Shown: piece by piece, positions 32,855 to 43,800 of the stretch | How positions within the stretch are numbered: the stretch's first letter is position 1 | Layout: every line of letters begins with the position of its first letter | Origin: a bacterium C-53 | GTDB lineage: Bacteria > Bacillota > Clostridia > Lachnospirales > Lachnospiraceae | Length of the DNA stretch: 64,000 bases | NCBI GenBank assembly: GCA_003612525.1 | Contig: RAZD01000006.1 | Coordinates: forward strand, 62,001 to 126,000 | Reading direction: 5' to 3' | Notes under the pieces: model-generated | Told to the model about the DNA's origin: nothing | Database searches by the model: none | What the model saw: the letters and a program-made list of their open reading frames with translations, nothing else | Translations under genes and position numbers: made by a program

Positions 32855-33832
32855 TCACTGTTTGATTGTATCCAGTTCCCAATACCATGTATTGTTTATC
32901 CGTTTTGCCCGGACACCTAACTCTTTTTTCGCATTTTCCAGTGTCCGCTTCGATATGCCCTGTTCGTCTGCAAGACCAAAAATCTCATTGCTCTGCATGG
33001 CATTGTTTGTTTCTGCTAGTTCCCGAAGTAACCGTTTCGCTTGTTCCATTTTATTAGCTTTGGGAGCAATACCGCCTAAGACTTCATCAGCGGTAATCTC
33101 ATAATCTCCGAGCCATTGAAAACCGTCCTCCGACAATGCAAACGCTTTCGGGTGTCCGAACGCCGCAAGGTTATTTTTAATCTGTACCACAGCCCTTATA
33201 TTTTCTTCCCCCTCTACTCTGCCGACCAACAAAACACTTCTAGCGACTGCAAAGAAATCAATCGAACCCATGCCCCGGTATGCCGCCTTATTTCCTGCCG
33301 CCTTGTTCATATGCCCGACAAGGACAATCGCACACTGATATTTCTCTGCCAGTGCTGCTAATTTTTTCGTCATATCCCTTGCTTCATTTGCCCGGTTCAT
33401 ATCCATACCGCCGCCCAAATAGGCTTGTATCGGGTCTAAAATCAACAGCTTTGCGCCTGTTTTAATAATAGCTTGCTCTAACCGTTCATCTATCATGGAA
33501 AGTGATTTAATCTTTTCATCAATGACCGAAATTTTCTCACAGTCTGCCCCCGCCTGTTCTAACCGGGGCTTGACCGTATCGGCAAGCCCGTCCTCTGCAC
33601 TCTGATAGATTACATTCAAAGGCTCTGTCATTTTCATTTCACTGTCTATGCCCTCTCCTTTTGACAGTTTCGCCGCTATGTTCAGTACAAATGTTGTCTT
33701 TCCATCGCCCGGATCGCCCTGAACAATAGTCAGCTTGCCATAAGGGATAAACGGGAACCACAGCCACGAAACTTCCTGCGACTGTATCTCCGATAACTTA
33801 ATCAACTGCAATTCTGTTTTTGTTTCTTCCAT
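32855..33832 (-). CDS. RepA-like AAA/RecA-fold ATPase (replicative helicase type)
   Basis: 325 residues. Walker A GDPGDGKTTF lies near residue 40 after KLTIVQ, Walker B KLLILDPIQAYLGG near 130, and VLVGHMNKAAG and GSIDFFAVARS follow, the order of the RepA/DnaB-like RecA-fold helicases (AAA_25). A C-terminal winged helix-like part (LLRELAETNNAMQSNEIF, LADEQGISKRTLENAKKEL) probably binds DNA. It should serve replication of the excised element. It is of a different type from the DUF6017 Rep of element B. About 100 bases separate it from the integrase gene. Confidence 0.83.
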   Translation of the reverse strand: MEETKTELQLIKLSEIQSQEVSWLWFPFIPYGKLTIVQGDPGDGKTTFVLNIAAKLSKGEGIDSEMKMTEPLNVIYQSAEDGLADTVKPRLEQAGADCEKISVIDEKIKSLSMIDERLEQAIIKTGAKLLILDPIQAYLGGGMDMNRANEARDMTKKLAALAEKYQCAIVLVGHMNKAAGNKAAYRGMGSIDFFAVARSVLLVGRVEGEENIRAVVQIKNNLAAFGHPKAFALSEDGFQWLGDYEITADEVLGGIAPKANKMEQAKRLLRELAETNNAMQSNEIFGLADEQGISKRTLENAKKELGVRAKRINNTWYWELDTIKQ

Positions 33833-33930
33833 AAGCCCTCCATTTCTGAAAAATCGTTGTCACTGGAAGAAACCTCTGCTATACTTATAATGTGATTATT
33901 GATAACAGAGGTTTTCCAGTTATCACAGCC

Positions 33931-35007
33931 CTAACAGTTGCCGCTGTCGGGGCTATTTCCTTTTTCATTGTCAAGTAAATCTGCCACTCTCCGTTGCTGA
34001 TTAGGATATAAATGTCCGTAAGTATTCAGTGTAATGCGAATATCCTTGTGTCCTACTCTCTCTTTAATCAACAGCGGTTCTATTCCCTTATTGATTAAGT
34101 ACGCCACATGAGAATGTCTAAGGTCATGTACCCGGATATTCTTTACTCCGGCTTTTGCTATTTGGCGTTTCATTTTATGCTGTACCGCTTCCTGCACGAT
34201 TGGGAAAAGTCTTTCATCGTCCGGCATACCATAGTGACCGTCAACAAAATCTTTAATTTCCTTTTTCAAAAACTCCGGGATTTCAACCGTCCTTACCGAC
34301 TGCTTTGTTTTCGGTTCTGTAATAACGTCCTGCCTGCCAGTGCGATAATAAGTTTTAGTAATGCTGATTTGGTTATTTTCAAAACTTATATCGCCTTTTG
34401 TCAAAGCTAATAATTCGCCAATCCTACAGCCCGTCCAAAAGAGGATTTCAAAGATTAAATAGTATCGTGTTCCCGGTTCTATCGTCTGAATAAATCTCTG
34501 ATACTCCTCTGTTGTCCAAAAGTCCAAACTCCTTGAATCGGAATTTCCCATGCGCTTCACTTTCTTACACGGATTTGTGTGCAAATCATAAATGCGTGAC
34601 GCATGAGTAAATATACAAGTCAACTGATTTTGTATCATTCTCAAATAGCTTTCCGAAAATCCCTTTGTCTGCATTTCGTTCTGCCACTGTATAATTTGTG
34701 AAGCGGTAATCTCACTTAACATCTGTTCGCCAAAATACGGAATAATGTGTTGCTCCATCATATACCGTTTATTCTTCATGGTGCGGTCTTTTAACTCATT
34801 CTGCTTATCCTCAAAATAGACCTCCATAAATTCGCTCAACTTCATATCCATGCTTCGGCTACTGCTCAATTTCTTTTGCCGCTCATACTCTAACGCTTCT
34901 CTTTTTGTTTCAAATCCCCTCTTTCTCCGCTTTTTCTTCTCTCCTTTTGCCGTTGTTTCAAACCATTGCGCCGACCACTTTTTTGTGTCTTTCTCCTTAT
35001 AAGCCAT
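33931..35007 (-). CDS. int: Tyrosine recombinase (integrase) of element A
   Basis: 358 residues: N-terminal arm-binding domain (AYKEKDTKKWSAQWFET), core-binding SAM-like domain (MKLSEFMEVYFEDKQNEL to RMIQNQLTCIF), and catalytic domain with Arg in GCRIGEL, the HDLRHS box, GHKDIRI and Tyr in NTYGHLYP. All catalytic residues are present. It catalyses recombination between the circular element and the tuf 3' end. Closely related to the broken integrase of element B. It follows the small DNA-binding gene by 18 bases and is driven from the promoter at 35297-35325. Confidence 0.95.
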   Translation of the reverse strand: MAYKEKDTKKWSAQWFETTAKGEKKKRRKRGFETKREALEYERQKKLSSSRSMDMKLSEFMEVYFEDKQNELKDRTMKNKRYMMEQHIIPYFGEQMLSEITASQIIQWQNEMQTKGFSESYLRMIQNQLTCIFTHASRIYDLHTNPCKKVKRMGNSDSRSLDFWTTEEYQRFIQTIEPGTRYYLIFEILFWTGCRIGELLALTKGDISFENNQISITKTYYRTGRQDVITEPKTKQSVRTVEIPEFLKKEIKDFVDGHYGMPDDERLFPIVQEAVQHKMKRQIAKAGVKNIRVHDLRHSHVAYLINKGIEPLLIKERVGHKDIRITLNTYGHLYPNQQRRVADLLDNEKGNSPDSGNC

Positions 35008-35025
35008 ACTGTCACGCTCCTTTCC

Positions 35026-35220
35026 TTAGCTTATTGATAACTCATAACCGTACATTTTCTTTGCCCAAAACGCCCTCGGAATACGTCCTGCCATTGTAAT
35101 ATACCCCTGTCCTGCAAGTTCCCTGTTCAGTTCTTTTACAATCTTGTAGGCATGAGATTTTGAACAATTTAACTCTTTGGCTATATCTTCCGCACTCATC
35201 ATATAACGGTAGTTTGCCAC
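35026..35220 (-). CDS. Excisionase-like winged HTH protein of element A
   Basis: 64 residues with GTG start at 35220 preceded by AGGAGG. MSAEDIAKELNCSKSHAYKIVKELNREL is an HTH, followed by a wing GYITMAGRIPRAFW. Placed between the promoter and the integrase, it probably directs excision or controls int. The related damaged gene in element B is at 27101-27277. Confidence 0.75.
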   Translation of the reverse strand: MANYRYMMSAEDIAKELNCSKSHAYKIVKELNRELAGQGYITMAGRIPRAFWAKKMYGYELSIS

Positions 35221-35296
35221 ACGTTTGTCCTCCTTTCCCCTTTTAGAAACTCATTACAATATTTGTATTTTATATCTGTACGAATTTCGTATATTC

Positions 35297-35325
35297 ATAT
35301 TATCACCTTATACATATAATGTCAA
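35297..35325 (-). promoter_or_regulatory. Promoter of the xis-int operon of element A
   Basis: Minus strand: perfect -35 TTGACA (35320-35325), 17-base spacer, -10 TAATAT (35297-35302). This is a very strong sigma-A promoter, so it is likely held down by a repressor, plausibly the divergent XRE protein. Confidence 0.85.
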
Positions 35326-35328
35326 CAC

Positions 35329-35350
35329 TTCGTAAAAATATTTTTACGAA
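35329..35350. promoter_or_regulatory. 22-base perfect palindrome, likely operator
   Basis: TTCGTAAAAAT followed by its exact complement, 3 bases beyond the -35 of the int promoter. TTCGTA units recur at about 35286, 35352, 35391 and 35431 across the divergent intergenic region, as expected for sites of the XRE regulator encoded at 35467. Confidence 0.7.
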
Positions 35351-35466
35351 CTTCGTATTTACATTTTTTCTATTTTTCTCTTTTATGTTTTTCGTATATG
35401 TGGTATGATAATTAATAAGATTTATGTTTTTCGTAATTATTCAACATATGAAAATAGGAGGTTACT

Positions 35467-35949
35467 ATGGGTGATGGAAAGAAGCTGAAAGAAATACTTG
35501 ATAGTAAGAATACAAATGTCCGTCAGATTGCAAAGGCTACGGGAATTAGTGCTACAACACTATATTCTATTATTCAAAAGGATTCCAATATCCGATTTGA
35601 CTTTGCTTTACGGTTGGCAAATGAATTAGAAATTGATGTGAATGAGATATGCGCCGCCAGTCCGTTCTCCGGCACTATTACTGAAGAAGAAATATATCCC
35701 ACGCTCCCCGATGGACTGAATGGGGCTCTTGACGGAAACCGGGTAAAGGTATATTTAAAAAATTCACTATATCCGCTTATGTATCTGTTTGGAAAAAATA
35801 GTATGCCCGATGTGGATAACCTGTTGACTTCATTTTATCAGCTAGACGATGAAGCAAGAAAGGAAGTAGTGGAAACGATACAGTTCAAATTACAGTATCA
35901 CAAAGACAAAGAGCGGGCAGAACAGGTAAAGCAAATAAAAGGTTGGTAA
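35467..35949 (+). CDS. XRE-family regulator of element A
   Basis: 160 residues, AGGAGG before the ATG. Residues 5-65 are an XRE HTH (KLKEILDSKNTNVRQIAKAT, ATTLYSIIQKDSNIRF). The remaining about 95 residues are a helical C-terminal domain (LLTSFYQLDDEARKEVVETI). It is divergent from xis-int and flanked by TTCGTA repeats, so it probably represses integration/excision genes and itself. A -10-like TATGAT with an upstream TG lies at 35404-35409. Homologous to the broken regulator at 28452-28917. Confidence 0.85.
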   Translation: MGDGKKLKEILDSKNTNVRQIAKATGISATTLYSIIQKDSNIRFDFALRLANELEIDVNEICAASPFSGTITEEEIYPTLPDGLNGALDGNRVKVYLKNSLYPLMYLFGKNSMPDVDNLLTSFYQLDDEARKEVVETIQFKLQYHKDKERAEQVKQIKGW

Positions 35950-35956
35950 AAATACT

Positions 35957-35999
35957 AACTCCGATGAAACTTGGCACCATTTTCATCGGAGTTCTTTTT
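35957..35999 (+). terminator. Terminator of the element A regulator gene
   Basis: ACTCCGATGAAA and TTTCATCGGAGT pair in a 12-base stem followed by TTCTTTTTT on the plus strand. The loop contains GGCACC, the same unit found as end repeats of the element. Confidence 0.85.
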
Positions 36000-36001
36000 T
36001 A

Positions 36002-36020
36002 TGGCACCGTTTAGGCACCG
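36002..36020. repeat. GGCACC double repeat near right end of element A
   Basis: GGCACCGTTTAGGCACC, about 90 bases inside the right core, matching the pair at 29206-29228. Candidate arm-type integrase sites. Confidence 0.5.
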
Positions 36021-36055
36021 TTTTACACATTTTCACTGTTGCAAAGTTTCAAAAA

Positions 36056-36082
36056 GGGCTTCCCGATTTCTCGGAAAGCCCC
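36056..36082 (-). terminator. Current tuf terminator
   Basis: GGGCTT.CCGA/TCGG.AAGCCC hairpin followed by TTTTTG on the minus strand, 23 bases after the tuf stop. Because it lies on the element side of the recombination core, it is probably supplied by element A. Confidence 0.85.
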
Positions 36083-36104
36083 ATAAAATCTAGCTTTTTA
36101 CTAA

Positions 36105-37298
36105 TTACTCGATGATAGTAGCCACACGACCAGAACCTACTGTACGTCCGCCCTCACGAATAGCAAACGTAAGACCCTGCTCCATAGCGATAGGATGAAT
36201 CAATTCAATTGTCATCTCTACATTATCACCAGGCATGCACATCTCTGTGCCTGCAGGAAGATTACATACGCCTGTTACGTCAGTTGTTCTGAAATAGAAC
36301 TGAGGTCTGTAGTTGTTGAAGAAAGGAGTATGACGTCCACCCTCATCTTTTGTCAAAACGTAAACCTGAGCGGTAAATTTTGTATGACATTTTACAGAAC
36401 CCGGCTTAATTACAACCTGTCCTCTTTCAATTTCTGTTCTTGCAACACCACGAAGAAGTGCACCAATGTTATCACCAGCCTGAGCCTCGTCAAGCAGCTT
36501 ACGGAACATCTCGATACCTGTTACGACAGTCTTCTTTGTATCCTCATGAATACCAACGATTTCAACTTCGTCATTCAGATGAAGTGTACCACGCTCAACT
36601 CTACCTGTAGCAACTGTACCACGTCCTGTAATTGTGAAAACATCCTCTACAGGCATAAGGAACGGCTGATCTGTAGCACGCTGAGGATCCGGAATATACT
36701 CGTCAACTGCACCCATAAGCTCCATAACTTTATCGCCCCACTCACTTGCAGGATCTTCAAGAGCCTTAAGAGCAGAACCCTGAATAACAGGTGTGTCGTC
36801 GCCCGGGAAATCATACTCGCTTAACAGATCTCTGATTTCCATCTCAACTAATTCAAGAAGCTCAGGATCATCAACCATATCACATTTGTTCATAAATACA
36901 ACGATGTAAGGTACACCTACCTGACGGGAAAGAAGGATATGCTCTTTTGTCTGAGCCATAACACCATCAGTAGCAGCAACAACAAGAATAGCGCCGTCCA
37001 TCTGAGCAGCACCTGTGATCATGTTCTTTACATAGTCAGCATGGCCTGGGCAGTCAACGTGTGCATAATGTCTGTTATCTGTCTCATACTCTACGTGTGC
37101 TGTGGAAATAGTAATACCACGCTCTCTCTCTTCCGGAGCTTTATCGATATTTTCAAAATCTGTAGCTGTGTTACCTGCAACCCTTGCTGCAAGTACTTTT
37201 GTGATAGCAGCTGTCAAAGTTGTTTTGCCGTGGTCAACGTGACCGATCGTACCAATGTTACAATGTGGCTTGTTTCTTTCAAATTTAGCTTTAGCCAT
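36105..37298 (-). CDS. tuf: Elongation factor Tu
   Basis: 397 residues, standard length. The GTPase domain has [10 protein letters not shown] (P-loop, residue about 19), DCPGHADYV and NKCD; domains 2 and 3 follow, ending [12 protein letters not shown]-Tu brings aminoacyl-tRNA to the ribosome. Last gene of rpsL-rpsG-fusA-tuf. Its final 17 codons overlap the attachment site of element A: the bases after the core (36112-36134), including the last codons' end and terminator, are element-derived by inference, yet the protein is unchanged. Confidence 0.99.
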   Translation of the reverse strand: MAKAKFERNKPHCNIGTIGHVDHGKTTLTAAITKVLAARVAGNTATDFENIDKAPEERERGITISTAHVEYETDNRHYAHVDCPGHADYVKNMITGAAQMDGAILVVAATDGVMAQTKEHILLSRQVGVPYIVVFMNKCDMVDDPELLELVEMEIRDLLSEYDFPGDDTPVIQGSALKALEDPASEWGDKVMELMGAVDEYIPDPQRATDQPFLMPVEDVFTITGRGTVATGRVERGTLHLNDEVEIVGIHEDTKKTVVTGIEMFRKLLDEAQAGDNIGALLRGVARTEIERGQVVIKPGSVKCHTKFTAQVYVLTKDEGGRHTPFFNNYRPQFYFRTTDVTGVCNLPAGTEMCMPGDNVEMTIELIHPIAMEQGLTFAIREGGRTVGSGRVATIIE

Positions 37299-37349
37299 TT
37301 CTAAAGTCCTCCTTTAAATTTGCGTTATCTACGCTTTCTTGTTTCTAGA

Positions 37350-37372
37350 GTGCCGCACCAGGGGTACGGCAC
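37350..37372 (-). other. Hairpin in the fusA-tuf spacer
   Basis: GTGCCG/CGGCAC pair around an 11-base loop, in the 134-base gap between fusA and tuf. There is no T run, so it is more likely an RNA processing or stabilising structure than a terminator. Confidence 0.4.
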
Positions 37373-37432
37373 CCGTGGATTTTCTACTCGGCTACCTTTG
37401 ATTATATTTCATAACAGGCAGTTTTTCAAGTA

Positions 37433-39550
37433 TTATTTTGTGTGGTTAGACAGCACTTTTTCCTGCACATTCTTCGGAACCTGCTCATATTTCTCAAAGA
37501 ACATGGAATAGTTACCGCGTCCCTGTGTCTTAGAACGAAGATCAGTCGCATATCCGAACATCTCGGAAAGCGGAACAAATGCTCTTACGATCTTTCCTCC
37601 TCCGATATCATCCATACCCTCGATTCGGCCGCGGCGAGAGTTGATATCACCGATTACATCGCCCATATAATCCTCAGGCATTGTTACCTCCACCTTCATG
37701 ATAGGCTCAAGGAGTACCGGTGACGCCTTCTGCATCGCTTCCTTAAATGCCATAGAACCGGCAATATGGAATGCCATTTCCGAGGAATCGACTTCATGGT
37801 AAGAACCATCAAATACAGTTGCATGGACACCCACAACAGGGAATCCGCCGAGGATACCGGACTGTGTAGCTTCCTCAATACCTTCACCAACTGCCGGGAT
37901 ATATTCTTTCGGAATTGCACCTCCGACAACCGTTGACTCAAATTTGAACAGCTCTTCGCCATTCGCATCCATAGGCTCAAATTTAACTTTACAGTGTCCG
38001 TACTGTCCACGTCCACCAGACTGTTTTGCATATTTGCTGTCAACTTCAACCGTTTTTGTCATTGCCTCTTTATAAGCAACCTGCGGTGCGCCGACATTTG
38101 CTTCAACATGGAACTCGCGAAGCAGACGGTCTACAATAATCTCCAGATGAAGTTCGCCCATACCTGCAATAATCGTCTGTCCCGTCTCAGAATCCGTATG
38201 AGCACGGAAAGTAGGATCTTCTTCTGCCAGTTTTGCAAGCGCTTCGCCAAGTTTACCCTGTCCTGCCTTTGTCTTAGGCTCAATTGCAAGCTCAATAACA
38301 GGCTCCGGGAATTCCATAGACTCAAGGATTACGGGATGCTGTTCATCACAGATTGTATCACCCGTACCCGTTGTCTTAAATCCGACAGCCGCTGCAATAT
38401 CACCGGAATAAACTTTGGTGAGTTCCTGTCTGTGATTTGCATGCATCTGTAAAATACGGCCTACACGCTCTTTCTTTCCCTTTGTCGCATTGAATACATA
38501 AGAACCGGAGTTCAATGTACCCGAATACACACGGAAGAACGCAAGTTTTCCAACAAACGGATCCGCCATAATCTTAAATGCAAGCGCTGAGAAAGGCTCT
38601 TCATCCGAAGAATGTCTCTCAACCTCATTTCCTTCCATGTCAACACCCTTAATAGAAGGGATGTCCGTAGGAGCCGGCATATATTCGATTACCGCATCAA
38701 GCAGCTTCTGAACGCCTTTATTCCTGTAAGCGCTTCCGCAGCACACGGGAATTGCCAGACATTCACAGGTCGCTTTTCTGAGAGCCTTTTTCATTTCCTC
38801 AACAGAAGGCTCCTCTCCCTCCAAATACTGCATCATCAGATCATCATCAAGCTCGCAGACTTTCTCGACAAGCTCGGTATGATATAATTCCGCATCATCT
38901 TTCATGTCATCGGGAATCTCAGTAACAGAAATACTCTCGCCCTTATCATCGTTATAGATATAAGCCTGCATTTCAAATAAATCAATAATCCCCTTAAAAT
39001 CATCTTCTTTTCCAATTGGAAGCTGAAGACAGATCGCATTCTTTCCTAATCTTGTTCGAATCTGTTCAACAGCGCCATAGAAATCTGCACCAAGAATATC
39101 CATTTTATTGATAAATGCCATTCTCGGTACATTATAGGTATCAGCCTGACGCCATACATTCTCTGACTGAGGCTCGACACCACCCTTTGCACAAAATACG
39201 CCGACAGCGCCATCCAGTACACGGAGAGAACGCTCTACCTCCACGGTAAAGTCAACGTGACCGGGTGTATCAATAATATTGACACGGTGCTCCAATGCAC
39301 CTGGCATAGTCTTTGCATCTTTCTCAAGTGTCCAGTGGCATGTCGTTGCCGCTGAAGTAATAGTAATACCTCTTTCCTGTTCCTGCTCCATCCAGTCCAT
39401 AGTCGCAGTACCTTCATGAGTATCACCAATTTTATAGTTCACACCGGTATAATATAAGATACGCTCTGTAAGAGTAGTCTTACCTGCATCGATATGAGCC
39501 ATGATACCAATGTTCCTGGTTCTCTCTAATGGATATTCTCTTCCAGCCAA
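37433..39550 (-). CDS. fusA: Elongation factor G
   Basis: 705 residues, full length. Domain I has [21 protein letters not shown] and NKMD; domains II-V follow with [10 protein letters not shown] and [10 protein letters not shown]-type motifs. EF-G translocates the ribosome along mRNA using GTP. It starts 14 bases after rpsG in the str operon. No truncation or unusual insertion seen. Confidence 0.99.
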   Translation of the reverse strand: MAGREYPLERTRNIGIMAHIDAGKTTLTERILYYTGVNYKIGDTHEGTATMDWMEQEQERGITITSAATTCHWTLEKDAKTMPGALEHRVNIIDTPGHVDFTVEVERSLRVLDGAVGVFCAKGGVEPQSENVWRQADTYNVPRMAFINKMDILGADFYGAVEQIRTRLGKNAICLQLPIGKEDDFKGIIDLFEMQAYIYNDDKGESISVTEIPDDMKDDAELYHTELVEKVCELDDDLMMQYLEGEEPSVEEMKKALRKATCECLAIPVCCGSAYRNKGVQKLLDAVIEYMPAPTDIPSIKGVDMEGNEVERHSSDEEPFSALAFKIMADPFVGKLAFFRVYSGTLNSGSYVFNATKGKKERVGRILQMHANHRQELTKVYSGDIAAAVGFKTTGTGDTICDEQHPVILESMEFPEPVIELAIEPKTKAGQGKLGEALAKLAEEDPTFRAHTDSETGQTIIAGMGELHLEIIVDRLLREFHVEANVGAPQVAYKEAMTKTVEVDSKYAKQSGGRGQYGHCKVKFEPMDANGEELFKFESTVVGGAIPKEYIPAVGEGIEEATQSGILGGFPVVGVHATVFDGSYHEVDSSEMAFHIAGSMAFKEAMQKASPVLLEPIMKVEVTMPEDYMGDVIGDINSRRGRIEGMDDIGGGKIVRAFVPLSEMFGYATDLRSKTQGRGNYSMFFEKYEQVPKNVQEKVLSNHTK

Positions 39551-39564
39551 GGTCGGTTCCTCCT

Positions 39565-40035
39565 TTAGAATCTGTAATGAGCAAATGCCTTGTTAGCCTC
39601 TGCCATCTTATGCATGTCTTCTTTCCTCTTTACCGCTGCTCCTGTATTATTGGCAGCGTCAAGGATCTCATTAGCAAGTCTTTCCTCTTGAGTCTTCTCG
39701 CCTCTCTTGCGTGAGAAAATAGTAAGCCAGCGAAGCGCTAATGCCTGGCGTCTGTCAGGCCGTACTTCAATCGGCACCTGATAGGTAGCGCCACCGATAC
39801 GTCTTGCCTTTACTTCAAGAACAGGCATGATATTGTTCATGGCCTCCTCAAACACTTCAAGCGCAGGCTTTTCTGCTTTCGCTTCTACTCTTTCAAAAGC
39901 CCCGTATACAATCTTCTGTGCTACACCTCTCTTACCGTCTAACATAATGTTATTGATAAGTTTTGTGACCACTTTGTTATTGTATATAGGATCAGGTAAT
40001 ACATCTCTTTTTTGAATATGTCCTTTACGTGGCAC
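39565..40035 (-). CDS. rpsG: 30S ribosomal protein S7
   Basis: 156 residues starting [16 protein letters not shown] and ending [11 protein letters not shown], the normal S7 sequence and length. S7 nucleates assembly of the 3' major domain of 16S rRNA and, in other bacteria, autoregulates the str operon. It lies between rpsL and fusA in the usual order. GGAGG precedes the ATG. Confidence 0.99.
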   Translation of the reverse strand: MPRKGHIQKRDVLPDPIYNNKVVTKLINNIMLDGKRGVAQKIVYGAFERVEAKAEKPALEVFEEAMNNIMPVLEVKARRIGGATYQVPIEVRPDRRQALALRWLTIFSRKRGEKTQEERLANEILDAANNTGAAVKRKEDMHKMAEANKAFAHYRF

Positions 40036-40210
40036 GGTTCTTCCCTCCTTAAAATAGTGAAGCAGGTTTCTGCTCCTGTCTTTAATTCATCGGTACTCAC
40101 AAAACAAATGTGTTCGTGCGGATAAAACATTTATACATTTCTGTAAAACTGAATCCAACACTTCTTCCATTTTCACTCATTGTGGTACAATAATACTGCC
40201 TTACGCAATA

Positions 40211-40633
40211 TTATTTTTTAGCGTCTTTCGGCCTCTTGGCACCATATTTGGAGCGTGCCTGCTTACGGTTTGCAACACCGGCCGTATCCAATGTACCTCT
40301 GATTACATGGTATCTTGTACCAGGTAAATCCTTTACTCTTCCGCCGCGGATCAGAACAACGCTGTGCTCCTGTAAGTTATGACCTTCACCGGGAATATAG
40401 GATGTAACCTCGATTCCATTGGAAAGACGAACTCTGGCAATCTTTCTGAGAGCAGAGTTAGGCTTCTTAGGAGTAGCTGTCTTAACAGCTGTACAAACGC
40501 CTCTCTTCTGAGGAGAAGGAGCATCCGTCGCTCTCTTCTGAAGAGAGTTAAATCCTTTCTGCAAAGCAGGTGCAGTAGATTTCTTAACAGATGTTTGTCT
40601 TCCTTTTCTAACTAACTGGTTAAATGTTGGCAT
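40211..40633 (-). CDS. rpsL: 30S ribosomal protein S12
   Basis: 140 residues, [12 protein letters not shown] start, with [15 protein letters not shown] and [17 protein letters not shown], where Lys of PKKPN is the wild-type streptomycin-sensitive residue, and [15 protein letters not shown]12 monitors codon-anticodon pairing. First gene of the str operon, driven from the promoter at 40727-40756. Confidence 0.99.
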   Translation of the reverse strand: MPTFNQLVRKGRQTSVKKSTAPALQKGFNSLQKRATDAPSPQKRGVCTAVKTATPKKPNSALRKIARVRLSNGIEVTSYIPGEGHNLQEHSVVLIRGGRVKDLPGTRYHVIRGTLDTAGVANRKQARSKYGAKRPKDAKK

Positions 40634-40726
40634 TCTGTTTCACCTCTTTCTTTATTATTGGTTATTTTTGGCAAATTATGCAGTGAAATGCACACAAAAT
40701 AAGCACAACTCCACGCATGCCTTTGC

Positions 40727-40756
40727 ATTATATACCATTTCTTTCATTTATGTCAA
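40727..40756 (-). promoter_or_regulatory. Promoter of the rpsL-rpsG-fusA-tuf operon
   Basis: Minus strand TTGACA (40751-40756), 18-base spacer, TATAAT (40727-40732): both hexamers perfect, as expected for a highly expressed translation operon. About 95 bases upstream of rpsL. Confidence 0.88.
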
Positions 40757-40815
40757 GAAATATTTTTTCATCAGAAACATGTAAATTTCGATTCATCTCA
40801 TTAATATTTATAGAA

Positions 40816-40863
40816 GAAACTGCCACACAGCCCGATTTAAAATCAAGCCATATGACAGTTTCA
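40816..40863 (-). terminator. Probable terminator of rpoB-rpoC
   Basis: GAAACTG/CAGTTTC closes a long imperfect hairpin just past the rpoC stop, followed by a short T-rich stretch. Imperfect, so medium certainty. Confidence 0.55.
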
Positions 40864-40874
40864 AATAAGCTGCT

Positions 40875-43800
40875 TTACTCTTCCCCGAGTTCTACAACAG
40901 CTTCTTCCTCCAAAATATCGATCTCCTCATCATAATCGATCAGATCTTCTTCTTTCATATCCGTACTTAACTTCACATTCCGATACATCTTCATACCTGT
41001 TCCGGCAGGAATCAGCTTACCGATAATTACATTCTCTTTCAGTCCGATCAGAGGATCAACCTTTCCCTTAATCGCCGCCTCTGTGAGCACTTTTGTCGTC
41101 TCCTGGAAGGAAGCTGCGGACAGGAATGAGTTTGTTGCAAGAGATGCCTTTGTAATACCAAGAATCACCTGTTTTCCATCTGCCGGTTCCTTTCCTTCCG
41201 CCGTAAGCTGTTCATTCATCTCCTCAAATTCCAGAATATCAACAAGCGTTCCGGGAAGGAAATCTGTGTCACCATTATTTTCAATTCGAATCTTCTTAAG
41301 CATCTGGCGCACAATTACTTCAATATGCTTATCGTTAATCTCAACACCCTGCAAACGATATACACGCTGTACTTCCTGAATCATATAATCCTGTACGGCG
41401 CGCAGTCCCTTAATCTTGAGCAGGTCATGCGGATTGATGGAACCCTCTGTCAGCTCATCTCCGGCCTCCAGAACCTGACCGTCAAGAACCTTAATCCTTG
41501 AACCATAAGGAATCAGGTATGCCTTAATTTCACCTGTCTCGTCGTTCGATACAACCACTTCACGTTTCTTCTTTGTATCTTTAATAGCAACCGTTCCTGC
41601 AAATTCGGAAATAATCGCAAGTCCCTTCGGCTTTCTCGCTTCAAAAAGTTCCTCTACACGCGGAAGACCCTGTGTGATATCGTCACCGGCCACACCGCCT
41701 GTATGGAAGGTACGCATCGTAAGCTGTGTACCAGGCTCACCAATCGACTGAGCGGCAATAATTCCAACAGCTTCGCCAACCTGAACCGCTTCGCCCGTTG
41801 CCATGTTCGCACCATAGCATTTCGCACAGACGCCATTGTGAGAACGACATGTCAGGACAGTCCTGATTTTGACTTTCGAAACCGGCTCTCCCTTTTCATC
41901 CACACCTATGGTCATAATTCTCGCAGCACGCCTCGGCGTAATCATATGATTTGCTTTTACAATCAGATTTCCGTCTTTATCAAAAATATCATTACACGAA
42001 TATCTGCCTGTGATACGATCCTGAAGCCCTTCTATTTCTTCCTTGCCATCCATAAATGCGGATACCCACATTCCGGCAACCTCCCGGTCTTCACAACAGT
42101 CCACCTCACGTATAATCAATTCCTGTGAAACATCCACAAGACGTCTTGTAAGATAACCGGAGTCAGCCGTACGAAGCGCCGTATCTGAAAGCCCTTTCCG
42201 TGCACCATGAGCGGACATGAAATACTCCAGTACGTCAAGCCCTTCACGGAAATTCGATTTAATCGGCAGCTCAATCGTACGTCCCGTCGTATCTGCCATC
42301 AGACCGCGCATTCCCGCAAGCTGTTTAATCTGCTTATCGGAACCACGGGCGCCTGAATCAGCCATCATAAATATATTATTATACTTATCAAGTCCGGAAA
42401 GAAGCGCTTCCGTCAGCTCATCGTCCGTCTCTTTCCATGTGTTAATAACCTCTTTATACCGCTCTTCATCCGTAATCAGTCCACGTTTATAATTGCGCGA
42501 AATTCTGTCAACCGTATCCTGCGCCTGCTTGATCAGAGATACTTTCTTTTCCGGCACTGTCATGTCGGAAATCGAAACCGTCATCGCAGCTTTCGTAGAA
42601 TACTTATATCCCATCGCCTTGATATTATCAAGAACCTCCGCCGTACGAGTCGCACCGTGATTGTTGATTACCTTCTCAAGAATCTGTTTTAACTGCTTCT
42701 TGCCGACATGGAAATCCACTTCCAGCGCAAGTATATTTTCGCTTTTCTCGCGGTCTACAAATCCCAAATCCTGCGGAAGAATTTCATTGAAAATAAAGCG
42801 GCCCAGCGTAGATGTGATTACACCTTTTCGCTTCTCCCCATCAATCACGCGTTCCACTCTTACATGAATCTTCGAGTGCAGCTTAATCACGCCATTTTCA
42901 TAGGCAAGAATTGCTTCATTTACATTTTTGAAATACTTTCCTTCCCCCAGGGCGCCCGGCCTTTCCTGTGTCAGATAGTAAATACCAAGCACCATATCCT
43001 GAGAAGGAACCGCAACCGGTCCTCCATCCGATGGCTTTAACAGATTATTCGGAGAAAGGAGCAGGAAACGGCATTCCGCCTGCGCCTCCTGTGACAGAGG
43101 AAGATGAACCGCCATCTGATCTCCGTCAAAGTCCGCATTATATGCCGTACATACAAGCGGATGGAGCTTAATTGCCTTGCCTTCCACAAGAATCGGCTCG
43201 AATGCCTGAATACCAAGCCTGTGCAGTGTTGGTGCACGATTCAGCATTACCGGATGTTCTTTGATAACTTCCTCCAGAACATCCCATACTTCCGGCTGGA
43301 GTCTTTCCACCATTTTCTTCGCATTCTTAATATTATGGGAAGTGCCGTTCGCCACAAGCTCTTTCATAACAAATGGCTTAAATAATTCAATCGCCATCTC
43401 TTTTGGCAGACCACACTGATAAATCTTAAGCTCCGGCCCGACAACAATAACCGAACGTCCCGAATAGTCAACACGTTTCCCGAGAAGATTCTGGCGGAAA
43501 CGTCCGGACTTTCCTTTCAGCATATCCGAAAGGGATTTTAATGCCCGATTGCCCGGTCCCGTAACAGGTCTGCCGCGGCGTCCGTTGTCAATCAATGCGT
43601 CCACCGCCTCCTGAAGCATCCTCTTCTCATTGCGCACGATAATGTCCGGCGCCCCTAATTCCAAGAGTCTTTGCAGACGATTGTTTCTATTTATGATTCG
43701 GCGGTACAGGTCATTCAGGTCAGACGTTGCGAAACGCCCGCCATCAAGCTGTACCATAGGACGCAGATCGGGAGGGATTACCGGAATCGCATCCATAATC

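Larger units (their letters stand above)
29056..36134. mobile_element. Element A: intact-looking integrative mobilizable element in the tuf 3' end
   Basis: About 7.06 kb between identical 23-base tuf cores at 29056-29078 and 36112-36134. Contents from the tuf side: XRE regulator (plus strand), divergent DNA-binding protein and integrase, RepA-like ATPase, oriT-like hairpins, MOBV mobilization protein, small coiled-coil protein, and four small cargo genes. No lesions were found in its main genes. There are no conjugation genes, so it must be mobilized by a helper. Excision between the two cores would leave a tuf end encoding the same EF-Tu protein. Confidence 0.85.

Noticed and set aside
32481-33104. 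207-residue plus-strand frame over the oriT-like region
   Set aside because: It overlaps hairpins and the antisense of the RepA-like gene; composition is unlike a protein and it has no start signal.
36195-36824. 209-residue plus-strand frame opposite tuf
   Set aside because: It is the reverse-strand shadow of the highly expressed tuf gene; composition is Cys/Ser/Thr-rich with no start signal or domain.
40441-40520. Possible streptomycin-resistance change in rpsL
   Set aside because: The TPKKPNS motif has the sensitive-type Lys, so no resistance allele is indicated.
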